A stretch of DNA of 11,385 nt from an uncultured Leptotrichiaceae bacterium (GCA_938037005.1 CALHVR010000010.1:1-11385); one strand, 5' to 3'. Positions 1-6,632 are shown, counted from the first letter of the stretch. Numbers and translations are program-made. The notes: generated by a model not told the origin, from the letters alone.

Positions 1-1
1 A

Positions 2-778
2 AAAGTAAAAATATATAATGGGAATGAAGCGATTTATTATTTGCTAAGAGTAATTTGTGGACTGGAATCAATAATAAAAGGGGAAGAGCAAATTTTATCA
101 CAATTAAAAAAAGCGTATATTTTACATATGGAGGCGAATAAAACTTCTCCAGTTTTAAATATAATATTTAATCAAGCAGTTGAAACAGGTAAAAAATTTA
201 GGGCAGAGAGTAAAATTAATGAAAAAAATATTTCTTTAGATTCTATAGCTATAAAATTTTTAAAATCAAAAATGGGAAACCTTGAAAACAAGAATATTTT
301 CATAATAGGAGTTGGAGATTTAAGTCAGTCAATTTTAGCGTTGTTACACAAAATGAAAAATTGTAATTTAACAATAACTAATAGAAGTGATCATAAATCA
401 ATGGAAATACAAAAAATATTTAGTGGGACAAAAACAGCTGAATATAATAAGAAATATGAAGTTGTTAAAGAGAGTGATATTATAATAAGTGCGACATCTG
501 CACCTCATTTAATATTGGAAGAAAATAAAATGTATGAAATTCTATACGATAATAGACATAGAATTTTTCTTGACTTAGCTGTACCTAGAGATATAGATGT
601 TGAAATAAAAAAATATAAAAATATAGAGCTTTATCATTTGGAAAATATTTGGGAAGAATATAATAAAAATGTAGAAAAAAGAGATGAACTTGTAAAAAAA
701 TATTTTTATATAATTGAAGAACAGTTAGATAAAATAAGAGAAAAATTAGATAAAAGACAAAAGTATGTAAGAGAATAA
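2..778 (+). CDS. hemA: Glutamyl-tRNA reductase (5' end missing)
   Basis: Reduces glutamyl-tRNA(Glu) with NADPH to glutamate-1-semialdehyde, the first step of the C5 route to tetrapyrroles. The reading frame is open from base 2, so the gene begins upstream. The TTG at 41 sits inside the conserved stretch Y-L-L-R-V-x-C-G-L-E-S-I-I-K-G-E-E-Q-I-L and is not a start. The missing part (about 80-100 residues) would carry the catalytic cysteine. Visible parts in order: the end of the catalytic domain, an NADPH-binding fold opening with IFIIGVGDLSQS, a TNRS turn, DIIISATSAPH, and the family signature LDLAVPRDID. The C-terminal helical dimerisation region after LYHLENIW is only about 50 residues, against roughly 100 in long family members such as E. 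coli HemA. The gene ends 16 bases before hemC, consistent with one transcript. Family assignment is secure; the C-terminal shortening is natural, because the stop lies well inside the window. Confidence 0.95.
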   Translation, partial: KVKIYNGNEAIYYLLRVICGLESIIKGEEQILSQLKKAYILHMEANKTSPVLNIIFNQAVETGKKFRAESKINEKNISLDSIAIKFLKSKMGNLENKNIFIIGVGDLSQSILALLHKMKNCNLTITNRSDHKSMEIQKIFSGTKTAEYNKKYEVVKESDIIISATSAPHLILEENKMYEILYDNRHRIFLDLAVPRDIDVEIKKYKNIELYHLENIWEEYNKNVEKRDELVKKYFYIIEEQLDKIREKLDKRQKYVRE

Positions 779-794
779 CTAGAAGGGTGAAAAT

Positions 795-1697
795 ATGATA
801 GAAAAAATAACGATAGGAACAAGAGGAAGTATATTAGCTTTAGCACAAGCGGAAAAAGTAAAGGAAATGTTAGAAAAAAGTAATGAAAATATATCTGTAG
901 AGCTTAAAGTAATTGTAACTAAAGGAGATAGAGATTTTAGAGATTTTAAGAAAATACAGGGGACATCTCAAAAAGATTTATTTGTAAAAGAAATTGAAAA
1001 AGAAATGTTAGAAGGAATTATTGATTTGGCGGTTCATTCATTGAAAGATATGCCACAAGAAACTCCGAAAGGGCTATTAAATGCATGTTTTCCTTTAAGA
1101 GAAGATAATTCAGATGTCTTAATATCAAAAAATAATAAAACTTTAATGGAGTTAAAATCTAATAGTATTATTGGAACGGGAAGTACAAGAAGAGAAGTAG
1201 AATTGTTAAATTTGAGGAAAGATATACAAATTAAACCTATAAGAGGAAATATTCATACAAGATTGAAAAAATTAGATGATGGCGAATATGATGCTATAAT
1301 TTTAGCAGCGGCAGGACTTAAAAGAGTTGGACTTGATAGTAGAATAACTGAAAGATTTAATTCACAAGATTTTATTCCAGCTCCAGGACAAGGAATTTTA
1401 TGCATTCAATGTAGGGAGAATGATAAAAAAATATTAAAATTATTAGAAACTTTAGAAGATAAAGAAGTAAGAATAATGTGTGAAACAGAAAGAGAATTTT
1501 CAAGAATATTTGATGGAGGATGTCATACTCCAATAGGATGTTCATCAAAAATTATTGGAGAAAATATTGAAATACAAGGGATGTTTAATCATAATGGAAA
1601 AAGAATTTTCGAAAAAATAACAGGATCAAAATATGATGGAGTAAAATTAGCAAGAGAACTTGCTAATAAAATAAAAGGAGTTGTGGGAAATGAGTAA
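795..1697 (+). CDS. hemC: Hydroxymethylbilane synthase (porphobilinogen deaminase)
   Basis: Condenses four porphobilinogen molecules into hydroxymethylbilane in the cytosol. At 300 residues it is full length. Motifs in order: IGTRGSILALAQAE at the N-terminus, VTKGDRD, DLAVHSLKDMP, GTGSTRREVELL, RGNIHTRLKKL, LAAAGLKRVGL and PAPGQG. The loop GGCHTPIG carries Cys243, the expected attachment point of the dipyrromethane cofactor (Cys242 in E. coli). The start is ATG 795 behind an AGAAGGG ribosome binding site at 781-787. The last eight bases overlap the next gene, implying translational coupling to the cobA-hemD fusion that uses the product. No odd features seen. Confidence 0.97.
   Translation: MIEKITIGTRGSILALAQAEKVKEMLEKSNENISVELKVIVTKGDRDFRDFKKIQGTSQKDLFVKEIEKEMLEGIIDLAVHSLKDMPQETPKGLLNACFPLREDNSDVLISKNNKTLMELKSNSIIGTGSTRREVELLNLRKDIQIKPIRGNIHTRLKKLDDGEYDAIILAAAGLKRVGLDSRITERFNSQDFIPAPGQGILCIQCRENDKKILKLLETLEDKEVRIMCETEREFSRIFDGGCHTPIGCSSKIIGENIEIQGMFNHNGKRIFEKITGSKYDGVKLARELANKIKGVVGNE
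1675..1680 (+). promoter_or_regulatory. Ribosome binding site that sets the cobA-hemD start
   Basis: AAGGAG lies inside the end of hemC, nine bases before ATG 1690. It supports that ATG over the in-frame TTG at 1681, which would directly abut the site. The chosen start overlaps the hemC stop by eight bases. Confidence 0.75.
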
Positions 1698-3210
1698 TGA
1701 AAATATAAAAAAAGGAAAAGTTTATATAGCAGGAGCAGGTTGTGGGGATGAAAAATTAATAACAGTTAAGTTGAAGGAAGTTATAGAAGAGGCAGAGTGC
1801 ATAGTTTATGATAGATTAGTAAATGAAAATATATTGAATTTTGCTAAAAAAAATGTAGAATTAATTTACATGGGGAAAGAAAATACTGAAGGTGGGGAAT
1901 TACAAGAAGAAATAAATAAAACAATAGTAGAAAAAGGACTGGAAGGTAAAAACGTTTTAAGATTAAAAGGAGGAGACCCATTCGTATTTGGGCGTGGTGG
2001 AGAAGAAATTGAAAGCCTTGTGGAAAATGGTATTGAATTTGAAGTAATTCCAGGGATAACGTCGGCAATAGCAGTTCCAGCATATGCAGGAATACCAGTT
2101 ACGCACAGAGGGATTAACACTTCATTTCATATATTTACAGGACATACAAAAATTGATGGTAAAGATTTAGACTTTGAAACAATAGCGAAATTACAAGGGA
2201 CATTAATATTTTTAATGGGACTTAGTAATCTTGAAAAAATATTAGAAAATTTAATAAAATATGGGAAAGATTCAAAAACTCCAGTTGCAATTATAAAAAA
2301 TGGAACGACAACGCGTCAGCAAGTATTTACAGGAACAATGGAAACGATAGCTGAAATTATTAGAAAAAATAATGTAAAATCTCCAGTAATTATTTTGATA
2401 GGAGAAGTTGTTAATTTAAGAGAAACGATGAAATGGGTTGAAAAGAAAGAATTATTTGGTAAAAATGTTTTAGTGACAAGAAATAAAGAAAAACAAGAAA
2501 AAATTATAGATAAAATAAACAGATCAGGTGGTCAAGGAATAAATGCACCATTTATTGACATTGAATATATTGATTTTGAAATGCCGGATTTATCACAATA
2601 TTCAGCACTTTTATTTAATAGTATAAATTCTGTAATTGGTTTTATGAAAAAAGTGAAAGATATTAGAGTACTAGGAAATATTAAAATTGGAGTTGTAGGA
2701 GAAAAAACAGCAGAAGAGATAGAAAAATATAAAATTATTCCTGATTTTTATCCTAAAGAATATACGGTTGAAAGACTTGCTAGTGAAAGTGTAAATTATA
2801 TTGGAGAAAATGAAAAAGCGTTATTTATAGTATCGGATATTTCGCCAGTAAAAGAAAAAAAATATTCAGAATTATATAATAGAAATTATGAAAAATTAGT
2901 AGTTTATAAAACAAAAAAAGTGAATTATAGTTTTGAAAAAATGTTAGACTATTTAGATAGAAGTGATATTTTGATGTTTTTAAGTTCATCAACATTTGAG
3001 TCATTCATGGAAAATTTAGGAGTAAAAAAAGGTCAAAAAATTGAGGAAGTTTTAGATGAGGAAATAGTACAAAAATTAAAAAATAAAATGATTACATCTA
3101 TTGGGCCTGTTACGACGAAAACTATAAAATCTTATGGCTTAGATGTTGAGATTGAGGCAGAAAATTATACGGAAGAAGGATTGTTTGAAGCTATAAAAGA
3201 AAAATTATAA
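1690..3210 (+). CDS. cobA-hemD: Uroporphyrinogen-III C-methyltransferase / uroporphyrinogen-III synthase fusion
   Basis: A 506-residue bifunctional enzyme. The first half (about 1-250) is SUMT: it methylates uroporphyrinogen III twice with S-adenosylmethionine to give precorrin-2, the entry to cobamides and sirohaem. Motifs: VYIAGAGCGDEKLIT near the start, RLKGGDPFVFGRGGEE at about 91-104, VIPGITSAIAVPAYAGIPVTHRG, and LMGLSNL. The second half (about 255-506) begins GKNVLVTRNKEK and is a divergent HemD, recognised by its position, its length and the late TSIGPVTTKTIKSYGL segment; it cyclises hydroxymethylbilane to uroporphyrinogen III. Residue 18 is Cys where this methyltransferase family nearly always has Pro (GAGPGD). 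ATG 1690 is preferred over TTG 1681 on ribosome-site spacing. The fusion lies directly after hemC, its substrate supplier, and 30 bases before hemL. The SUMT half is certain; the HemD half is strong but relies partly on context, as HemD sequences diverge quickly. Confidence 0.93.
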   Translation: MSNENIKKGKVYIAGAGCGDEKLITVKLKEVIEEAECIVYDRLVNENILNFAKKNVELIYMGKENTEGGELQEEINKTIVEKGLEGKNVLRLKGGDPFVFGRGGEEIESLVENGIEFEVIPGITSAIAVPAYAGIPVTHRGINTSFHIFTGHTKIDGKDLDFETIAKLQGTLIFLMGLSNLEKILENLIKYGKDSKTPVAIIKNGTTTRQQVFTGTMETIAEIIRKNNVKSPVIILIGEVVNLRETMKWVEKKELFGKNVLVTRNKEKQEKIIDKINRSGGQGINAPFIDIEYIDFEMPDLSQYSALLFNSINSVIGFMKKVKDIRVLGNIKIGVVGEKTAEEIEKYKIIPDFYPKEYTVERLASESVNYIGENEKALFIVSDISPVKEKKYSELYNRNYEKLVVYKTKKVNYSFEKMLDYLDRSDILMFLSSSTFESFMENLGVKKGQKIEEVLDEEIVQKLKNKMITSIGPVTTKTIKSYGLDVEIEAENYTEEGLFEAIKEKL

Positions 3211-3240
3211 TAAAATAAAACAGAAAAAATAGGAGTAAAA

Positions 3241-4533
3241 ATGGATACAAAAAGTTCAAAAGAAATATTTGAAAGAGCAAAAAAAGCTATACCGGGAGGA
3301 GTAAATAGTCCTGTGAGAGCATTTCAGTCAGTAAATAAGGAATACCCAATATTTATAAAAAAAGCTAAAGGTTGTAAACTTTATGATGAGGACGGAAATG
3401 AATATCTTGATATGATTGGTTCTTGGGGACCTATGATTTTAGGGCATAATTATCCAGAAGTTCTTGAAACTGTAAAAAGTGAGATCGAAAATGGGACATC
3501 ATTTGGATTACCTACTAAAAAAGAAGTGGAACTTGCTGAATTAGTAAAAAGTTGTTATAAAGGTATTGATAAAATAAGACTTACAACTTCAGGGACTGAA
3601 GCTACAATGGCTGCCGTGAGACTTGCTCGTGCTTATACTGGTAAAAATAAAATACTTAAATTTGAAGGGTGTTATCACGGACATTCGGACTCGTTAATGG
3701 TAAAAGCTGGATCAGGACTTTTAACATTTGAGCATCAAGACAGTAACGGAATTACAGAAGGTGTTATGAAAGATACTATAACTTTACCATTTGGAGATAT
3801 AAAAAAAATTAAAGAGTTAGTTGAGAAAGAAAAAGATATAGCATGTATAATAATGGAACCTATACCAGCAAATATGGGGCTTGTGGAAACTGATAAAAAA
3901 TATTTACAAGAAGTAAGAGATTTGACACAAAAAGAGAATATTGTATTAATTTTTGATGAAGTAATAAGTGGATTTAGAGTTTCACTTGGTGGAGCTGCAG
4001 AATATTTTGGAATTAAACCTGATTTGATAACTTTGGGTAAAATAATAGGTGGAGGTTATCCAGTTGGAGCTTTTGGTGGTAAAGAGGAAATAATGAATTT
4101 AGTGTCACCAGTTGGAGGAGTTTATCATGCAGGGACTTTATCAGGAAATCCTGTATCAGTTTCTGCTGGAATAAAAACAATTTCAATATTAAAAGATAGA
4201 CCTGAAATTTATAGAGAAATAAATGAAAAAACTAAAAAAATTGTAGAAGGAATAAGAGAATTAATAGAAAAATATGAAATTCCTGCAACTGTAAATAGTG
4301 TTGGAAGTTTGTATACAATTTTCTTTTCAAAAGATAAAGTTCAAACTCTTGAAGATGCCATAAATACTGATGATAAATTGTACGAAATATATTTTACAAC
4401 TATGTTGGAAAACGGTATAATTGCACCGCCGTCAAAATATGAAGCTCATTTTATATCTTTAGCTCATAAGTCTGAAGATATAGAAAAAATATTGGAAACA
4501 GTGGAAAAAGCATTTAAAAATATGAAAAAATAA
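3241..4533 (+). CDS. hemL: Glutamate-1-semialdehyde 2,1-aminomutase
   Basis: A PLP enzyme that moves the amino group of glutamate-1-semialdehyde to give 5-aminolevulinate, the step after HemA. At 430 residues it has the family's usual length. Motifs: IPGGVNSPVRAF, LDMIGSWGPMILGH, TTSGTEATMAAVRLARA, FEGCYHGHSDSLMVKAGSG, FDEVISGFRVSLGGAAEYFGIKPD, and TLGKIIGGGYPVGAFGG with Lys267 as the PLP lysine (Lys265 in E. coli), followed by YHAGTLSGNPVS. ATG 3241 has AGGAG at 3231-3235. The gene follows the cobA-hemD fusion by 30 bases. Many hem operons have hemB at this point; no hemB is present here. Class III aminotransferases look similar, but GTSFGLPT and the SPVRAF start fix this as HemL. Confidence 0.97.
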   Translation: MDTKSSKEIFERAKKAIPGGVNSPVRAFQSVNKEYPIFIKKAKGCKLYDEDGNEYLDMIGSWGPMILGHNYPEVLETVKSEIENGTSFGLPTKKEVELAELVKSCYKGIDKIRLTTSGTEATMAAVRLARAYTGKNKILKFEGCYHGHSDSLMVKAGSGLLTFEHQDSNGITEGVMKDTITLPFGDIKKIKELVEKEKDIACIIMEPIPANMGLVETDKKYLQEVRDLTQKENIVLIFDEVISGFRVSLGGAAEYFGIKPDLITLGKIIGGGYPVGAFGGKEEIMNLVSPVGGVYHAGTLSGNPVSVSAGIKTISILKDRPEIYREINEKTKKIVEGIRELIEKYEIPATVNSVGSLYTIFFSKDKVQTLEDAINTDDKLYEIYFTTMLENGIIAPPSKYEAHFISLAHKSEDIEKILETVEKAFKNMKK

Positions 4534-4543
4534 ACTGTTGAGC

Positions 4544-4550
4544 GGAGGAG
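4544..4550 (+). promoter_or_regulatory. Strong ribosome binding site unusually far from cobT
   Basis: GGAGGAG is among the strongest ribosome binding sites in the window, yet the next plausible start (ATG 4587) is 36 bases away. Between them lies an all-AT inverted repeat: ATATATT at 4557-4563, loop AAA, AATATAT at 4567-4573. The in-frame stop TAA at 4563-4565 prevents an earlier start except a rare ATT at 4572. No good site lies directly before ATG 4587. Confidence 0.5.
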
Positions 4551-4586
4551 TTATATATATATTAAAAATATATTGAAATAAAAATT

Positions 4587-5639
4587 ATGATAAAATTAGA
4601 AGAAGTTTTAAAAAGTATAGAACCGATAAATAAAGAAAGAATGATAAAAAAAGAAAAAGAATTAAGTAAACTTTTAAAAATACCGAAAGGACTTGGGAAA
4701 CTTGAAGAATTGGCAATTCAGCTTGAAGGAATACAAGAAAATTATGCCGTGAATAAACGGATGGCACTTGTAATGGCGGCAGATAATGGTGTGGAGAGAG
4801 AAGGAGTAAGTTTTTCTAAAAGAATTATAACGCAATATGTTGTAGAAGCTATGATAAAAGGACATTCTTCTATAAATGCGTTAGCTAAAACATTTGGAGC
4901 AGATGTAGTGGCAGTAGATTTAGGTATAGATAAAAGTTGTGATATAAATAATGAAGTGGATTTGTCAGGAATTATTAATGAAAAACTTATGGAATTTGGA
5001 ACAAATAATATTGTAGAAGGGCCAGCTATGACTTATGAAATTGCAAAAAGAGCAGTTGAAATAGGTGTAGAAAAAGTAGATGAATTTGTAAAAAAAGGAT
5101 ATAATTTATTTACAGCTGGAGAAATGGGGATAGGAAATACAACAACAAGTAGTGCAATTTTACATGTATTTACTGGATTGCCGTTAGATGATATTGTAGG
5201 GCATGGAAGTGGAATTAATGATGAAACATTAGAACATAAAAAAAATATAATAAAAAAAGCAATAAATATGAATAAAATAAATAGTGATGATCCGATAGAT
5301 GTTCTAGCAAAAATAGGAGGACTTGATATAGCTGGAATGACAGGAATTTATATTGGCTGTGCTAAAAATAAAGTACCTGTTGTGATTGATGGAATAATAT
5401 CAGCTATTGCAGCATTAATTGCATATAAATTAAATCCAATAGTTAGAGATTACATGATAGAATCAAATGTAGGTAAAGAGCCAGGAGAAAAATATATAAT
5501 GAAAGAAATGAATTTTGATCCGGGACTTTTTATGAAAATGAATTTAGGTGAGGGAACAGGTGCAATTTTAATGTTTCCTATGATTGATGCGGCATTAAAT
5601 ATAACGAGAATTGTTGGGAAGTATCCTGAAATTTTGTAA
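4587..5639 (+). CDS. cobT: Nicotinate-nucleotide:5,6-dimethylbenzimidazole phosphoribosyltransferase
   Basis: Transfers phosphoribose from nicotinate mononucleotide to a base (classically dimethylbenzimidazole), making the alpha-ribazole phosphate used as cobamide lower ligand. It has 350 residues, normal for CobT. Recognised by the N-terminal pattern IPKGLGKLEELAIQLEGIQ, the block AADNGVEREGVSFS (about 64-77), the GEMGIGNTTTSSAI block, GHGSGINDE, GGLDIAGMTGIYIG, and the C-terminal LGEGTGAIL with Glu322, matching the catalytic Glu317 of the Salmonella enzyme. ATG 4587 gives the expected N-terminus, although no ordinary ribosome site sits in front of it. Several normally conserved pocket positions differ: DNG for DHG, and Gln83-Tyr84 after the conserved Thr where the usual order is Ala-Gln. 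The base it prefers therefore cannot be assumed. It lies between hemL and the cobC-like gene, tying the hem operon to cobamide synthesis. Confidence 0.93.
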   Translation: MIKLEEVLKSIEPINKERMIKKEKELSKLLKIPKGLGKLEELAIQLEGIQENYAVNKRMALVMAADNGVEREGVSFSKRIITQYVVEAMIKGHSSINALAKTFGADVVAVDLGIDKSCDINNEVDLSGIINEKLMEFGTNNIVEGPAMTYEIAKRAVEIGVEKVDEFVKKGYNLFTAGEMGIGNTTTSSAILHVFTGLPLDDIVGHGSGINDETLEHKKNIIKKAINMNKINSDDPIDVLAKIGGLDIAGMTGIYIGCAKNKVPVVIDGIISAIAALIAYKLNPIVRDYMIESNVGKEPGEKYIMKEMNFDPGLFMKMNLGEGTGAILMFPMIDAALNITRIVGKYPEIL

Positions 5640-5687
5640 AAAATAATTTTAATAAAAGAATAAATTTATAAAAATAGAAAGGAAATA

Positions 5688-6296
5688 ATGAAATTATATT
5701 TATTAAGGCACGGAAAGACAATATGGAATGTAGAGGAAAGATTTCAAGGACAGCTTGATTCGCCTTTAACAGAAGATGGGATATTAAAAATAAAAGAAAC
5801 GGCAAAAAAGCTTGAAAACATTAGATTTGAGAAAATATATACAAGTGAAATGGATAGAACAATAAATACAGCTAAGATAATTATAGAAAATAGTAAGATT
5901 ACTGAAAATAAGACAATAAAGTTTATGAAAATGTCAGAATTGAATGAAATACATTTTGGAGATTGGCAAGGAATGACATATGAAGAAATTTATGAAAAAT
6001 ATCCTAAAAATGGAAATAATTATTTTAATAATCCAAAAGAATATAATTCTAAAGAGAATAATGGAGAAGATTTAATTGCTGGATTAGAAAGATTTTTGAA
6101 TGGATTAATAAAAATAGTTCATGAGAATCAAAAGTTAGAAACAAATGTTTTAGTCGTAACTCACGGTACGGTAATGGAATTATTTTTAAATTATATTGAT
6201 AATAAGTCTGTTCATGAATTAGATGAAAGAAAATTAATTGGAAATGCAGAATATAAAATTTATGAATATATGGAAAATAAATTTGTTGAAATTTAA
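5688..6296 (+). CDS. cobC: Histidine phosphatase, probable alpha-ribazole-5'-phosphate phosphatase
   Basis: A 202-residue member of the phosphoglycerate mutase-like histidine phosphatase superfamily. The N-terminus LYLLRHGKTIWN supplies the phosphate-accepting His8 in the RHG motif. FQGQLDSPLTEDG, NEIHFGDWQGMTYEE (probable acid Glu87) and VVTHGTVM (second His159) complete the catalytic set. The sequence alone does not separate alpha-ribazole phosphatase from general phosphoglycerate mutase-like phosphatases. The CobC call rests on the short length and on its place directly after cobT, whose product is the CobC substrate. The ribosome site is AAAGGAAA near 5677-5684. A strong terminator about 40 bases after the stop makes it the last gene of the operon. 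Confidence 0.8.
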   Translation: MKLYLLRHGKTIWNVEERFQGQLDSPLTEDGILKIKETAKKLENIRFEKIYTSEMDRTINTAKIIIENSKITENKTIKFMKMSELNEIHFGDWQGMTYEEIYEKYPKNGNNYFNNPKEYNSKENNGEDLIAGLERFLNGLIKIVHENQKLETNVLVVTHGTVMELFLNYIDNKSVHELDERKLIGNAEYKIYEYMENKFVEI

Positions 6297-6336
6297 TTAT
6301 GATATTTATAAATAAAGTTATTTAAGTATGAATATA

Positions 6337-6371
6337 AAAAAGTTCACATTAATAAAATAAGTGAACTTTTT
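6337..6371. terminator. Bidirectional intrinsic terminator
   Basis: An 11-bp perfect inverted repeat: AAAAAGTTCAC at 6337-6347 pairs with GTGAACTTTTT at 6361-6371 around a 13-base AT loop. The + strand continues with T to 6373, ending the hem-cob operon. The A run on the left arm gives a U run on the minus strand too, so it can also stop transcription arriving from the small RNA gene on the right. It sits where these two convergent transcripts meet. Confidence 0.85.
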
Positions 6372-6395
6372 TTATAAATTAATAGTCTAGTAATT

Positions 6396-6597
6396 AAAAA
6401 AACCAGTCTACCGTTCCTACTGAATTTTTGGTTGCCTGTAAATGTAACAGGTGGTAGCCATTTATATGATTTGTACAGGATCCGTGCAAAGTTTATAACC
6501 GCCGTGATTATTCTGAAACAAAAAACATAGGGATGACCCCATTAAAAAAGAGTAAAGCCCAAAAATTGTATAGAAGGTCACGAATAGACCAGAATAT
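6396..6597 (-). ncRNA. Probable independent small RNA, 6S-like shape
   Basis: About 200 bases, clearly richer in GC than the neighbourhood, with no open reading frame of note. It starts about seven bases after a consensus minus-strand promoter and ends in seven U (plus-strand A at 6396-6402). The ends pair. Plus-strand 6585-6592 pairs with 6403-6410 (8 bp, two G-U on the minus strand). Then 6568-6575 pairs with 6414-6420 with one bulged base, and 6559-6567 pairs perfectly with 6423-6431 (9 bp). Inside this rod lie small hairpins: 6435-6439 with 6447-6451, 6530-6532 with 6537-6539, and a stem 6470-6476 with 6484-6490 capped by the palindrome GGATCC. Minus-strand transcription leads only into the antisense side of cobC, so this is not a leader of a protein gene. 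Length, rod with open middle, and strong own promoter fit 6S RNA, the RNA polymerase-binding regulator. I cannot confirm that by sequence signature. The small RNA call is firm; the 6S identity is about even odds. Confidence 0.7.
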
Positions 6598-6613
6598 AGG
6601 TATATTATATAAT
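6585..6613 (+). promoter_or_regulatory. Possible promoter for the DUF1275 gene cluster
   Basis: TAGACC (four of six positions of the -35 consensus), 17 bases, then TATAAT at 6608-6613, pointing toward the DUF1275 gene. The -10 box overlaps the opposing small RNA -10 box. A second option is TTTTAA at 6640-6645 with TACAAT at 6663-6668. In such AT-rich DNA either could be chance. Confidence 0.3.
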
Positions 6614-6632
6614 GTATAAAAAATTATGTCAA
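6604..6632 (-). promoter_or_regulatory. Perfect consensus housekeeping promoter, minus strand
   Basis: On the minus strand TTGACA (plus 6632-6627) is followed by exactly 17 bases and TATAAT (plus 6609-6604). Both boxes match consensus at six of six positions. The expected transcription start is the A at about 6597, directly before the paired end of the small RNA. No minus-strand protein gene follows. Confidence 0.85.

Noticed and set aside
41..43. TTG as the start of the first gene
   Set aside because: The frame is open to base 2 and the residues before it match conserved HemA sequence, so the gene is cut by the window edge.
1844..2120. Minus-strand open frames inside cobA-hemD (and similar ones inside cobT, the ylmH-like gene, the glycosyltransferase and msrA)
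   Set aside because: They lie wholly within well-identified genes, have no family features and mirror the codon bias of the opposite strand.
5688..6296. Phosphoglycerate mutase of glycolysis
   Set aside because: The size is at the small end and the position after cobT favours alpha-ribazole phosphatase, though sequence alone does not exclude another phosphatase role.
6447..6460. T-box-like AGGTGGTAGCC on the plus strand
   Set aside because: Only part of the T-box core matches, no specifier stem or terminator/antiterminator pair is seen, and the downstream gene is not amino acid or tRNA related.
6396..6597. SRP RNA, tmRNA or RNase P RNA
   Set aside because: No SRP GGAAG-type loop, no tmRNA tag or CCA end, and none of the RNase P conserved segments; too short for tmRNA and RNase P.
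6380..6600. Cobalamin riboswitch, expected next to cob genes
   Set aside because: Neither strand shows the B12 box or the other conserved core segments. On plus it would lead DUF1275; on minus it has its own promoter and no downstream gene.
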